Part shown: piece by piece, positions 27,303 to 35,824 of the stretch
Layout: each line of letters opens with the position of its first letter
Position numbering within the stretch: position 1 is the first letter of the stretch
DNA from: Sphingobium lactosutens DS20
GTDB lineage: Bacteria; Pseudomonadota; Alphaproteobacteria; Sphingomonadales; Sphingomonadaceae
Length of the DNA: 64,000 bases
Assembly (NCBI RefSeq): GCF_000445105.1
Contig: NZ_ATDP01000092.1
Location: 1-64,000 of the forward strand
Direction: 5' to 3'
Notes under the pieces: generated by a model
The model's input: only the letters and a program-made list of their open reading frames with translations
Databases searched by the model: none
What the model was told of the DNA's origin: nothing
Position numbers and translations under genes: made by a program

Positions 27303-28750
27303 GCCGCGACCCTTTCGCCCGAGGCAACCTTGGCCTTTGCCTTCAGATAGCGGTGCATATGCTCGGTCACGTCGCGCCCGTCGCGGATCGCCCACACGAC
27401 CAGCGATGCGCCGCGCACGATGTCGCCGGCGGCGAATACGCCATCCATGCTGGTCATCATCGTTTTGTGGTCGACGCGCAGCGTGCCCCAGCGCGTGACC
27501 GACAGGTCGTCCGCGCCGAACAGCCTGGGCAGGTCTTCGGGGTCATAGCCCAGCGCCTTGATGACCAGGTCCGCCTCCAGCGTATGTTCGCTGCCCGGAT
27601 CAGGTTCGGGCGCGCGGCGGCCCGACGCATCGGGCTGGCCCAGGCGCATCTTCGTCACCTTGACGCCGGTGACATGGTCCGTACCCTCAAAGGCGATTGG
27701 CGCGGTCAGCCACACGAACTCGACGCCTTCCTCCTCGGCATTGGCGACTTCGCGCTGGGAACCAGGCATATTGTCGCGGTCGCGGCGATAGAGGCACTTC
27801 ACCGACTTCGCCCCCTGGCGGATGGCGGTGCGCACGCAGTCCATTGCCGTATCACCGCCGCCGATGACGACGACATTCTTGCCCGTCGCCAGCAGGGAAC
27901 CGTCATCATGTTCGGGCACGGCGTCGCCAAAGCCGGCGCGGTTGGAGGCGGTGAGGAAATCGAGCGCCTTCACCACGCCGCCCGCACCCACGCCCGGCGC
28001 CTTGATATCGCGCGGCTTGTAGACGCCCGTCGCGATCAGGATCGCGTCATGCTTTTCGCGCAGTTGCTCCATGGTCGCGTCGCGGCCGACCTCGAAGCCT
28101 TCATGGAAGACGATGCCGCCATCCTTCAGCCGCTGGACGCGGCGCATGACAACATCCTTTTCCAGCTTGAAGCCGGGGATGCCATAGGTCAGCAGCCCGC
28201 CGGCGCGGTCATGCCGGTCATAAACATGCACCTCATAGCCCGCGACGCGCAGATATTCGGCGGTTGTAAGGCCCGCCGGGCCCGCGCCGATGACGCCGAC
28301 CGACTGTCCCGTGGCCTTGCCGGGGACGAGCGGTTCGACCCAGCCTTCCTTCCAGGCGGTGTCGGTGATGAATTTTTCCACGCTGCCGATGGTGACGGCG
28401 CCGTGCCCGGAAAATTCGATGACGCAATTGCCTTCGCACAATCGGTCCTGCGGGCAGATGCGTCCGCAGATTTCGGGCATGGTGCTGGTGAGGTTGGACA
28501 GCTCATAGGCTTCGCGCAGCCGCCCTTCGGCCGTCAGGCGCAGCCAGTCGGGGATATGATTGTGCAGCGGGCAATGGGTGGAGCAATAGGGAACACCGCA
28601 TTGCGAGCAGCGCGACGCCTGCTCCTCCGCCTTGTCGACAATGAAGCTGCGGCTGATTTCCAGAAAGTCGTCGGCGCGGTCGCCTGCGGCGCGCTTGTCG
28701 GGATAGGCCTGGCCCAGTCCTACGAATTTCAGCATCGGATTGTCGGCCAT
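27299..28750 (-). CDS. gltD: Glutamate synthase small subunit
   Basis: 483 residues. Supplies electrons from NADPH through FAD and iron-sulfur clusters to the large subunit. N-terminal ferredoxin-like Cys motifs are RCSQCGVPYCSTHCPLHN and ICGRICPQDRLCEGNC. The FAD-binding GVIGAGPAGLTTAEYLR and NADPH-binding VVIGGGDTAMDCVRTA motifs follow, and the last part has VFAAGDIVRGASLVVWAI. It begins the gltD-DUF2059-gltB series, the reverse of the more usual gltB-gltD order. Confidence 0.97.
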   Translation of the reverse strand: MADNPMLKFVGLGQAYPDKRAAGDRADDFLEISRSFIVDKAEEQASRCSQCGVPYCSTHCPLHNHIPDWLRLTAEGRLREAYELSNLTSTMPEICGRICPQDRLCEGNCVIEFSGHGAVTIGSVEKFITDTAWKEGWVEPLVPGKATGQSVGVIGAGPAGLTTAEYLRVAGYEVHVYDRHDRAGGLLTYGIPGFKLEKDVVMRRVQRLKDGGIVFHEGFEVGRDATMEQLREKHDAILIATGVYKPRDIKAPGVGAGGVVKALDFLTASNRAGFGDAVPEHDDGSLLATGKNVVVIGGGDTAMDCVRTAIRQGAKSVKCLYRRDRDNMPGSQREVANAEEEGVEFVWLTAPIAFEGTDHVTGVKVTKMRLGQPDASGRRAPEPDPGSEHTLEADLVIKALGYDPEDLPRLFGADDLSVTRWGTLRVDHKTMMTSMDGVFAAGDIVRGASLVVWAIRDGRDVTEHMHRYLKAKAKVASGERVAA

Positions 28751-28823
28751 AGCGTGTCCTCAACGTCTGTGTCGGCCATGCGCATAGCAGAAAAACCCGC
28801 GCAGTCACGCGGATTCTGCCATT

Positions 28824-28844
28824 TAGGTCAGGTTAGATGACCTA
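28824..28844. promoter_or_regulatory. Palindrome TAGGTCA-N7-TGACCTA upstream of gltD
   Basis: Perfect 7-bp arms at 28824-28830 and 28838-28844, in the intergenic region 74 bp before the gltD start. No T-run follows on either strand, so an operator is more likely than a terminator. It resembles a second palindrome at 28900-28918. Confidence 0.5.
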
Positions 28845-28899
28845 TTTATTTATTTGAAAAAGCAAAGATTGCGGGTCGTTAGAATTTTCTTTCGCCATA

Positions 28900-28918
28900 T
28901 AGGTCCATGTCGGACCTA
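28900..28918. promoter_or_regulatory. Palindrome TAGGTCC-N5-GGACCTA at the end of uppP
   Basis: Perfect 7-bp arms at 28900-28906 and 28912-28918; the right arm contains the uppP stop codon. Shares the TAGGTC half-site with the palindrome centred 75 bp away. Could also act as a weak uppP terminator, but lacks a T-run. Confidence 0.45.
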
Positions 28919-29725
28919 CCTCAGCGCCAGCCAGACCAGAGCCGATGCGCCTGCAATGATTCGATACCAGGCGAAGGGTGCGAACCCATGTTTCGACACC
29001 AGCCCGACGAACGCCTTGATGACGACGATGGCGACCAGGAAGGACACGACGAAACCCAAAGCTATGCTGTCCCAGCCGACCGCTGCGCTGATGATCTGGT
29101 CCCCTTTCTTGAGAAGCTCGAGCGCGGTCGCACCCAGCATGGTCGGGATCGCCAGGAAAAAGCTGAACTCGGCCGCGGTGCGCCGCTCCACTCCCAGCGT
29201 CAGCGCACCCATGATCGTCGCGCCGGAGCGGCTGACGCCGGGCACCATCGCCAGACACTGGATGAAGCCGATGCCGATGACGCGGGCCAGGGGGATATCG
29301 GCAATGCCGTGGAACAGGTCCTGCTTCACCATCCGCTCGATGAGCAGGATGGCGACGCCGCCCGCAATCAAGGCCCAGGCGACCACCTGCGGCGCGCCCA
29401 GCAGAATCTCGATATAGTCGTGGAGCGCCAGGCCGATGATCGCCGCCGGGATGAAGGCGACGACCAGATTGCGCAGGAAGCGCCAGCTCACCGGCTCGCG
29501 CCGCAACAATCCCATCGCCACCGCCCAGAAGGTGCGCCAGTAAAGCACCACCACCGCCAGGATCGCGCCCAGCTGGATGACGACATTGAACATCGCCCAG
29601 GTCGACGCATCATAGCCCAGCAACTCGCTCGCCAGGATGAGGTGCCCGGTCGAGGACACCGGTAGAAATTCGGTCAGCCCCTCGACAATGCCCAGCAGGA
29701 TGACGGTGAGGTAATGAAGGTCCAT
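28916..29725 (-). CDS. uppP: Undecaprenyl-diphosphatase
   Basis: 269 residues, about eight membrane helices. Recycles undecaprenyl pyrophosphate for peptidoglycan synthesis and gives bacitracin tolerance. The two active-site regions are GIVEGLTEFLPVSSTGHLIL (Glu-rich loop and SSTGH) and PGVSRSGATIMGAL. Start ATG 29725. It precedes gltD on the same strand with a 165-bp gap containing two palindromes, so it is probably separately transcribed. Confidence 0.96.
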   Translation of the reverse strand: MDLHYLTVILLGIVEGLTEFLPVSSTGHLILASELLGYDASTWAMFNVVIQLGAILAVVVLYWRTFWAVAMGLLRREPVSWRFLRNLVVAFIPAAIIGLALHDYIEILLGAPQVVAWALIAGGVAILLIERMVKQDLFHGIADIPLARVIGIGFIQCLAMVPGVSRSGATIMGALTLGVERRTAAEFSFFLAIPTMLGATALELLKKGDQIISAAVGWDSIALGFVVSFLVAIVVIKAFVGLVSKHGFAPFAWYRIIAGASALVWLALR

Positions 29726-29749
29726 GGCGACGCCCTATTGCGCTTGCAT

Positions 29750-29777
29750 AAAAAATCCTCCCCGATTGCGGGGAGGA
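29750..29777 (-). terminator. Rho-independent terminator after the NDUFA9-like gene
   Basis: On the minus strand TCCTCCCCG and CGGGGAGGA (29769-29777 and 29756-29764) pair around a 4-base loop and are followed by six T. It ends transcripts coming from the NDUFA9-like gene before uppP. Confidence 0.85.
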
Positions 29778-29832
29778 GCATAACGGGCGGGACAGGCCGT
29801 GCCCGATCCCGCCCCGATGATGGCAGCGTGGA

Positions 29833-30759
29833 TCAGGCGCGCACGCGCCCGGCGAAGCGCCCATGGCGGCGATAGCGCACCAGCCATTTGTCGGCGACGG
29901 CGGCCATGGGCGTCGCCGATACGCCCAGCGCATCGAGGCCCGGCGCGCCCGCGGCGGCGACATTGTCGCGGCCCAGCATCGCCAGCTGATCGCGCGTGAT
30001 CGGTCCGCCCGGCAGCATTGCGAGCATCGAGGCGAAGCCGCCCGGCACGTCAACGATCGGCTTGTCCCGGCCGATCTGCTTGGCGATCCAGCCGTTGATC
30101 TCCTTCATCGACAGGATTTGCGGCCCGGCGACTTCATAGACCGTGCCGCCATGCAGGTCGGGCCGCTCGGCGGCATGGACGATCGCGTCCGCTACATCGC
30201 CGACATAGACGGGCTGAAATTTGGTCGCGCCGCTGATCACCGGAATGACGGGCATGGACGCGATGAGGTCCGCGAAGCGGTTGAGGAACTGGTCCTGCGG
30301 GCCGAAGATGATCGAGGGGCGGATGATCGTCGCGCCGGGGAAAGCCTCTTTCACCGCAGCCTCGCCCGCCGCTTTCGACCGGCCGTAGGCGGATGGGCTA
30401 TCCGCGTCCGCGCCGATCGCCGACACATGCACCAGCGCGCGCACATTGGCGGCGGCGGCTGCCTGCGCGACATTGGCGGCGCCCTGATGATGGAAGGCGT
30501 CGAAATCCCCCGCCAATATGCCGACCAGATTGACGACGACATCACTGCCCGCGATCGCGCGCTCCACCGTGGCGGGCTTGCGAATGTCCGCGGCGACGAA
30601 CTGGCTCTGCCCCAGCGCGCCCAGCGACTTCACCTTGACCGCGCTGGCAAGGTCGCGCTGCGCGATCCGCACCCGCGCGCCCCGCGCCATCAGCGCCTGC
30701 GCGACCTGCCGGCCCAGAAAGCCGCCGCCGCCGAAGATCGTAACCAGACTGTCCTTCAT
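29833..30759 (-). CDS. NDUFA9-like NAD(P)-binding protein (atypical SDR)
   Basis: 308 residues. The glycine-rich nucleotide site is VTIFGGGGFLGRQVAQALMA. ASDVVVNLVGIL-type sequence (GSDVVVNLVGILAGDFDAFH), VSAIGADADSPSAYGRSKAAGE and IIRPSIIFGPQDQFLNRFA match the complex I NDUFA9 subfamily of atypical short-chain dehydrogenases. Homologues in alphaproteobacteria bind NADPH and in mitochondria stabilise complex I; the role here is inferred. Start ATG 30759, preceded by a GTG; the upstream open frame looks non-coding. Confidence 0.9.
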   Translation of the reverse strand: MKDSLVTIFGGGGFLGRQVAQALMARGARVRIAQRDLASAVKVKSLGALGQSQFVAADIRKPATVERAIAGSDVVVNLVGILAGDFDAFHHQGAANVAQAAAAANVRALVHVSAIGADADSPSAYGRSKAAGEAAVKEAFPGATIIRPSIIFGPQDQFLNRFADLIASMPVIPVISGATKFQPVYVGDVADAIVHAAERPDLHGGTVYEVAGPQILSMKEINGWIAKQIGRDKPIVDVPGGFASMLAMLPGGPITRDQLAMLGRDNVAAAGAPGLDALGVSATPMAAVADKWLVRYRRHGRFAGRVRA

Positions 30760-30892
30760 CACGCGCGTCCCATATCTTCCAAGCTGAAGGGAATGACTCT
30801 GCCCATCCCCTTGCAACAGCCGCCGCGCGCTGACAACCGCCCCGCGCGCGCGACGTTCCTTTTTTGCCTGTGCGGGGGCTGGCAAGCCCCGG

Positions 30893-31471
30893 TCAGCCGA
30901 CCCAGCCTTGCAGGTCGGCGATCATCCACAGCCCCAGCAGCAGGAACAGCAGCGCGGCCGCCAGTTGCAGCGCGCGCATCGGCACCTTGCGGGCCAGCGC
31001 CTCGCCAAAGAGCACGGCGGGCACATTGGCGATCATCATGCCCAGCGTTGTGCCGGCCGTCACGGCGAGCAGATTGTCGAACTGCGCGCCCAGCGCCACG
31101 GTCGCCACCTGCGTCTTGTCGCCCATTTCCACCAGGAAGAAAGCGACCAGCGTGGTGAGGAATACGCCCGCCTTCGACGGGGCCTTGAGCGGGGCATCCT
31201 CGTCGATCTCGTCGGGGATCAGCGTCCAGGCGGCCATCGCGATGAAGGATGCGGCGACGGCATAGCGGAACCAGGGCTGGGTCAGCACGCCCGCGATCGA
31301 ATGGCCGACCAGCGCGGCCAGAAAATGGTTGGCGATGGTCGCGACCAATATGCCCAGGATGATCGGCACCGGCTTGCGAAAGCGGGTGGCGAGCAACATG
31401 GCGAGCAACTGGGTCTTGTCACCCATTTCGGCGAGCGCGACGAGCGCGGCGGATGTCAGCAAAGCATCCAT
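30893..31471 (-). CDS. GDT1/TMEM165 (UPF0016) family cation transporter
   Basis: 192 residues with six membrane helices and the family's duplicated E-x-G-D-K-T motif: LAEMGDKTQLLAMLLATRF near the N-terminus and LVEMGDKTQVATVALGA in the second half. Members export Mn2+ or exchange Ca2+/Mn2+ for protons. The start ATG at 31471 is preceded by GGAG (31480-31483, minus strand). A yybP-ykoY manganese riboswitch lies directly upstream, strongly supporting a role in manganese export. Confidence 0.94.
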   Translation of the reverse strand: MDALLTSAALVALAEMGDKTQLLAMLLATRFRKPVPIILGILVATIANHFLAALVGHSIAGVLTQPWFRYAVAASFIAMAAWTLIPDEIDEDAPLKAPSKAGVFLTTLVAFFLVEMGDKTQVATVALGAQFDNLLAVTAGTTLGMMIANVPAVLFGEALARKVPMRALQLAAALLFLLLGLWMIADLQGWVG

Positions 31472-31545
31472 CAGGCAATCTCCGGGCCGGGCTTTTGCAA
31501 CAGACACAATGCCACCGCCGCACTCCGCCCGGCCGGACAGGAATG

Positions 31546-31672
31546 CGCCGATGCCATTGGTCTCGCCCGATGCGGCTTGACGCCGCATCCCATACGCCAC
31601 GACCTCTCGGCCGACTATGTTGACGCATGATCCGTCCCGATGCGGAACGGCTGGCTACTCCCCAGATGACGC
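31546..31672 (-). promoter_or_regulatory. yybP-ykoY manganese riboswitch
   Basis: On the minus strand the two signature loops are present: TGGGGAGTAGCC from 31664 and GGGCGAGACC ending at 31559. Between them are a CCGTTCC/GGGACGG hairpin, the conserved GTCAACATA, and a perfect GATGCGGC-GTCAA-GCCGCATC hairpin. A closing stem GTCATCTGG/CCAATGGC can form with mismatches. This order matches the Mn2+-sensing yybP-ykoY class. Downstream, GGCCGGGC (31527-31534) can pair with GCCCGGCC (31485-31492) directly next to the ribosome-binding GGAG, suggesting translational control. Confidence 0.88.
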
Positions 31673-31709
31673 GCTAGCCTCTAGTGCGCGGCGAAGGGAA
31701 AGGCAAGCC

Positions 31710-32123
31710 ATGGCGCAGGGTAACAAGACGGTCGCAACGGGCGAGGCGGTGGAGGATATGCTCTCACGCATCGAACCACCCGAGCGCCAGGCCGACGCGC
31801 GGGTGCTGGCGGCGCTGATGGCCCGGTTGTCGGGCGAGCCGGCGACGATGTGGGGACCCGCCATCGTCGGCTTTGGCCGCTATCATTATCGCTATGACAG
31901 CGGGCGGGAAGGTGACAGCCTGCGCATCGGATTTGCGTCGCGCAAGGCGGAACTGGTCCTGTATCTTGCGGGCCTCGACGATGCGGACATGACAGCATTG
32001 GGCAAGCACCGGCGCGGCAAGGGCTGCCTCTATGTCAAACGCCTGCGCGACATCGACATGGCGGCGCTGGAAAGGCTGATCATAAAAAGCCTCGCCCATA
32101 TGGACGAGGCTTATCCGCGCTGA
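31710..32123 (+). CDS. DUF1801 domain-containing protein
   Basis: 137 residues. The DUF1801 (YdhG-like) fold is recognisable from EPPERQADARVLAALMARLSGEPATMWGPAIVGFG, YHYRYDSGREGDSLRIGFAS, KAELVLYL and a C-terminal helix pair (GCLYVKRLRDIDMAALERLI). Function unknown. The ATG at 31710 follows GAAGGGAAAGG. It is divergent from the riboswitch-controlled transporter, so its promoter must lie within or next to the aptamer sequence. Confidence 0.88.
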   Translation: MAQGNKTVATGEAVEDMLSRIEPPERQADARVLAALMARLSGEPATMWGPAIVGFGRYHYRYDSGREGDSLRIGFASRKAELVLYLAGLDDADMTALGKHRRGKGCLYVKRLRDIDMAALERLIIKSLAHMDEAYPR

Positions 32124-32127
32124 CGGC

Positions 32128-33006
32128 TTACCGGGTCGGCACGGGTTCCGGCCCGGAATAATCGTAAAAGCCCCGGCCGGTCTTGCGGCCGTACCAGCCC
32201 GCTTCGACATATTTGACCAGCAGCGGCGCGGGGCGATATTTGGGATCGCCGGTGGTGCCCTGAAAGACCTTGAGCACTTCCAGGGCAGTGTCGAGCCCGA
32301 CGAAATCAAGAAGCGCCAGCGGCCCCATCGGATGGTTCAGCCCCAGCTTGCACCCTTGGTCGATGTCGGTGACGCTGCCCACGCCTTCGCCCAGCACGAA
32401 CACCGCTTCATTCAGCATCGGCAGCAGGATGCGGTTGACGACAAAGCCCGGCGCGTCGAACGCATGGACCACGGTCTTGCCGATGCGCGTGGCATAGGCT
32501 TCCACCGCCGCCACAACCTCGGGCGTGGTCGCCAGCCCGCGGATGATTTCGACGAGCACCATCACCGGCACGGGATTGAAGAAATGCAGGCCGATGAACC
32601 GCCCGGCGTCAGGGGCGGCCTGCGCCAGCCGGGTGATGGGAATGGACGATGTGTTGGTCGCCAGGATCGCGTCCTTGCCCAGCAGCTTGCCGACATTGCC
32701 GAAGATCGCGCGCTTCACCTCCTCGCGCTCGGTCGCGGCCTCGATCACGAACTGGGCGTCGGCCAGCGGCGCCAGCTCGCCCACCGGCGTGATGCGCGCC
32801 AGCACCGCGTCGGCTTCGGCCTGGGTCATCTTTTCCTTGTCGACCGCGCGGGCCAGCAGCTTGGCGATATTCGCCTTCCCCTTCTCCGCGCGCGGCAGGT
32901 CGATGTCCGACAGGATGACATCATAGCCGGCCTGCGCCGACACCTGCGCGATGCCGATGCCCATCTGTCCCGCGCCAATGACGCCCACGGTGCGAATATC
33001 CGTCAT
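32128..33006 (-). CDS. 3-hydroxybutyryl-CoA / 3-hydroxyacyl-CoA dehydrogenase
   Basis: 292 residues. NAD-dependent oxidation of L-3-hydroxyacyl-CoA in fatty-acid or butanoate metabolism. Rossmann motif [34 protein letters not shown], the signature [17 protein letters not shown], then [19 protein letters not shown] and [20 protein letters not shown]. Start ATG 33006, the first codon before the Rossmann fold. Convergent with the DUF1801 gene, only 4 bp away. Confidence 0.94.
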   Translation of the reverse strand: MTDIRTVGVIGAGQMGIGIAQVSAQAGYDVILSDIDLPRAEKGKANIAKLLARAVDKEKMTQAEADAVLARITPVGELAPLADAQFVIEAATEREEVKRAIFGNVGKLLGKDAILATNTSSIPITRLAQAAPDAGRFIGLHFFNPVPVMVLVEIIRGLATTPEVVAAVEAYATRIGKTVVHAFDAPGFVVNRILLPMLNEAVFVLGEGVGSVTDIDQGCKLGLNHPMGPLALLDFVGLDTALEVLKVFQGTTGDPKYRPAPLLVKYVEAGWYGRKTGRGFYDYSGPEPVPTR

Positions 33007-33181
33007 GCCAATCCTCCCTATCAATTCGTCCAACCCCTTAATCGCAGGGCGCAGGCAAGACCAGAGGTAGGTTCCTATCATTATGCGCAGCCGGACCGAT
33101 CAGGCGGCCAATCGAACGGAATGGCGCTTTGGGCGATTTTCCCGCTTTGCCTCTCGCCCGCGCCATGGTTAAAAGCCCGCC

Positions 33182-33648
33182 ATGTCCTTGTCCGACCCGA
33201 TGCCAGCGCCAGCGACCGGACGCTTCTTGTCCTCAGTGCATCATTTTCCGCTGCGCATCTATTTTGAGGACACCGATCTTTCGGGCCTGGTCTATCACGC
33301 CAATTATCTGCGCTATATGGAGCGCGCCCGGTCCGACATGCTGCGCATCGCGGGCATCGACCAGCGGAGCGCGCATGAAGGGGGGAGCGGCGTCTATGCC
33401 GTCACCGACCTTGCGATCCGCTATCGCCGGCCCGCGCGGCTGGACGATGAGCTGATGGTGGTCAGCCGCGTCGCCGCCGTGCGATCGGCCAGCTGCACCA
33501 TTGACCAATCCGTCATGCGCGGCGACGAAGAGCTGACCAACGCCACCATCACCGTCGCCTGGCTGACGCCGCAGGGCCGCCCGCAACGCCAGCCAAAGGC
33601 CTGGACCGACATTTATACCCGCCTTTGCCAAGGGGAAGACATCCACCC

Positions 33649-33652
<4 letters not shown>
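33182..33652 (+). CDS. ybgC: Tol-Pal-associated acyl-CoA thioesterase
   Basis: 156 residues, hotdog fold. The family motif YFEDTDLSGLVYHANYLRYMERARSDML carries the catalytic Asp. First gene of the tol-pal operon, as in most proteobacteria; acts on acyl-CoA or acyl-ACP and is thought to link phospholipid metabolism with the Tol system. Its stop overlaps the tolQ start as ATGA. Confidence 0.94.
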
Positions 33653-34353
<701 letters not shown>

Positions 34354-34387
34354 ACTTGGGCATCGCTGCAAGAGCGGGAGCGCGCTG

Positions 34388-34840
34388 ATGGCGATGGCGG
34401 GGCCTCCCTCCGGCCGGCGCGGGCGCGGACGCGCGCCCATGGCCGACATCAACGTGACGCCACTGGTCGACGTCATGCTGGTGCTGCTCATCATCTTCAT
34501 GGTGACAGCGCCGCTGCTGGTGACGGGCGTCCCTGTGAACCTGCCCGAAACCCGCGCCAAGGGGCTGGACCAGGACGCCAAGCCCACGGTCGTGTCGATC
34601 GACCGCGACGGCGGCCTGTTCATCGACGACGCGCAGATCAGTGACGCTGAATTGCCCGACCGCCTCGCCGAAATCATGGCCGCAAATGCCGGCAAGGCGG
34701 AAGCGCCGCAGATTTTCCTGCGTGCCGACACCGCGCTCGACTATGGCCGGGTGATGCGGGTCATGGGCGAGCTGAACCGTGCGGGCCTCAACAAGGTCGC
34801 GCTGGTCAGCACCGGCTCGGACAGCGACGGTTCAGAATAG
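34388..34840 (+). CDS. tolR: Tol-Pal system protein TolR
   Basis: 150 residues, ExbD/TolR family. N-terminal basic stretch, then ADINVTPLVDVMLVLLIIFM with the conserved channel Asp, followed by the periplasmic domain (PVNLPETRAKG; RADTALDYGRVMRVMGELNR). ATG at 34388 with GCGGGAG upstream. 34 bp after tolQ. Confidence 0.95.
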   Translation: MAMAGPPSGRRGRGRAPMADINVTPLVDVMLVLLIIFMVTAPLLVTGVPVNLPETRAKGLDQDAKPTVVSIDRDGGLFIDDAQISDAELPDRLAEIMAANAGKAEAPQIFLRADTALDYGRVMRVMGELNRAGLNKVALVSTGSDSDGSE

Positions 34841-34858
34841 GGGCCATAGGTCGGTCAT

Positions 34859-35824
34859 ATGGAGCGCGCGGAAAAGATCGGCCTTGGCGTCGCGACGGCG
34901 GGACATGTCCTCCTGTTCGGCTTGCTGTCGGCCGGATTCCTCTCGACCCCCAATCCTCTCAAGCTCAACAGCCCGCCTATGGACGTGAGCCTGGTGGACG
35001 AGGTGGCGCTCAAGTCCATGGCGCCGCAGATATCGACACAGCCGCCCCCGCCCAGCGTCGCCCCGGACCAGGGTCCGACCGAAGAGGCCGCGCCTGCGCC
35101 TGAACCCGCGCCGGCGCCGGAACCGACCCCCGCGCCGCTAGAGCCAACCCCCGCCCCTCCGCGCCCCGCGCCCAAAGAAGCCCCGGCCAAGCCGAAAGAA
35201 AAGCCCGCGCCGCCCAAGAAGGCGACCGCAAAAACGCCTGCCAAGCCCAAGCCGGCGGCTGAAAAACCGGCGGCCAAGGCGAAGCCCAAGCCCGAAAAGC
35301 CGACGCCAAAGCCTGCCGCCGCCGCGCCCGCCAAATCATCGAGCAAAGCCAAGAAGACCAGCGACGCGCCGGCCAAGGCGTCGGGCGCGGGCAAGGCGGA
35401 CAAGCCGCGCGGATCGCTGCTGGGCAAGGATTTCCTCAAGGGCATCGACACCAGCGCCGACGCACCGCGCAAGGCCGCGCCGCCCCCTGCGGCTGCCATG
35501 GGACCGGCGCAGAAATCCGCGCTCGACGCGGAAATCCGTCGGCAGTTGAAACCGCACTGGCGTCCGCCTTCGGGCGCGGACGCCGACCAACTCGTCACCT
35601 TGCTGGAGGTGCGGCTGGACAAGAGCGGCGCGCTTGTCGGCACGCCGCAGGTGATCGACCAGCTTGGTGTCACGGCCAGCAACCGGCCGCAGGCCAAGCT
35701 GCACGCCGAACGCGCGATCCAGGCCGTGAAACTCGCCGCCCCCTTCAGGAATTTGCCACCTGAATTTTACGACCAATGGAAATGGCTCCGGCCACTCCGC
35801 TTTGACGCGAGGCTGAACCGATGA
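34859..35824 (+). CDS. tolA: TolA-type cell envelope protein
   Basis: 321 residues. One N-terminal membrane helix (GLGVATAGHVLLFGLLSAGF), a long Pro/Ala/Lys-rich linker over about residues 60-200 that spans the periplasm, and a C-terminal TolA/TonB-like domain (DAEIRRQLKPHWRPPSGADA, LVTLLEVRLDKSGALVG, AIQAVKLAAPFRNLP). Connects TolQR to TolB-Pal. The linker is low complexity. The stop overlaps tolB as ATGA. Confidence 0.9.
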   Translation: MERAEKIGLGVATAGHVLLFGLLSAGFLSTPNPLKLNSPPMDVSLVDEVALKSMAPQISTQPPPPSVAPDQGPTEEAAPAPEPAPAPEPTPAPLEPTPAPPRPAPKEAPAKPKEKPAPPKKATAKTPAKPKPAAEKPAAKAKPKPEKPTPKPAAAAPAKSSSKAKKTSDAPAKASGAGKADKPRGSLLGKDFLKGIDTSADAPRKAAPPPAAAMGPAQKSALDAEIRRQLKPHWRPPSGADADQLVTLLEVRLDKSGALVGTPQVIDQLGVTASNRPQAKLHAERAIQAVKLAAPFRNLPPEFYDQWKWLRPLRFDARLNR

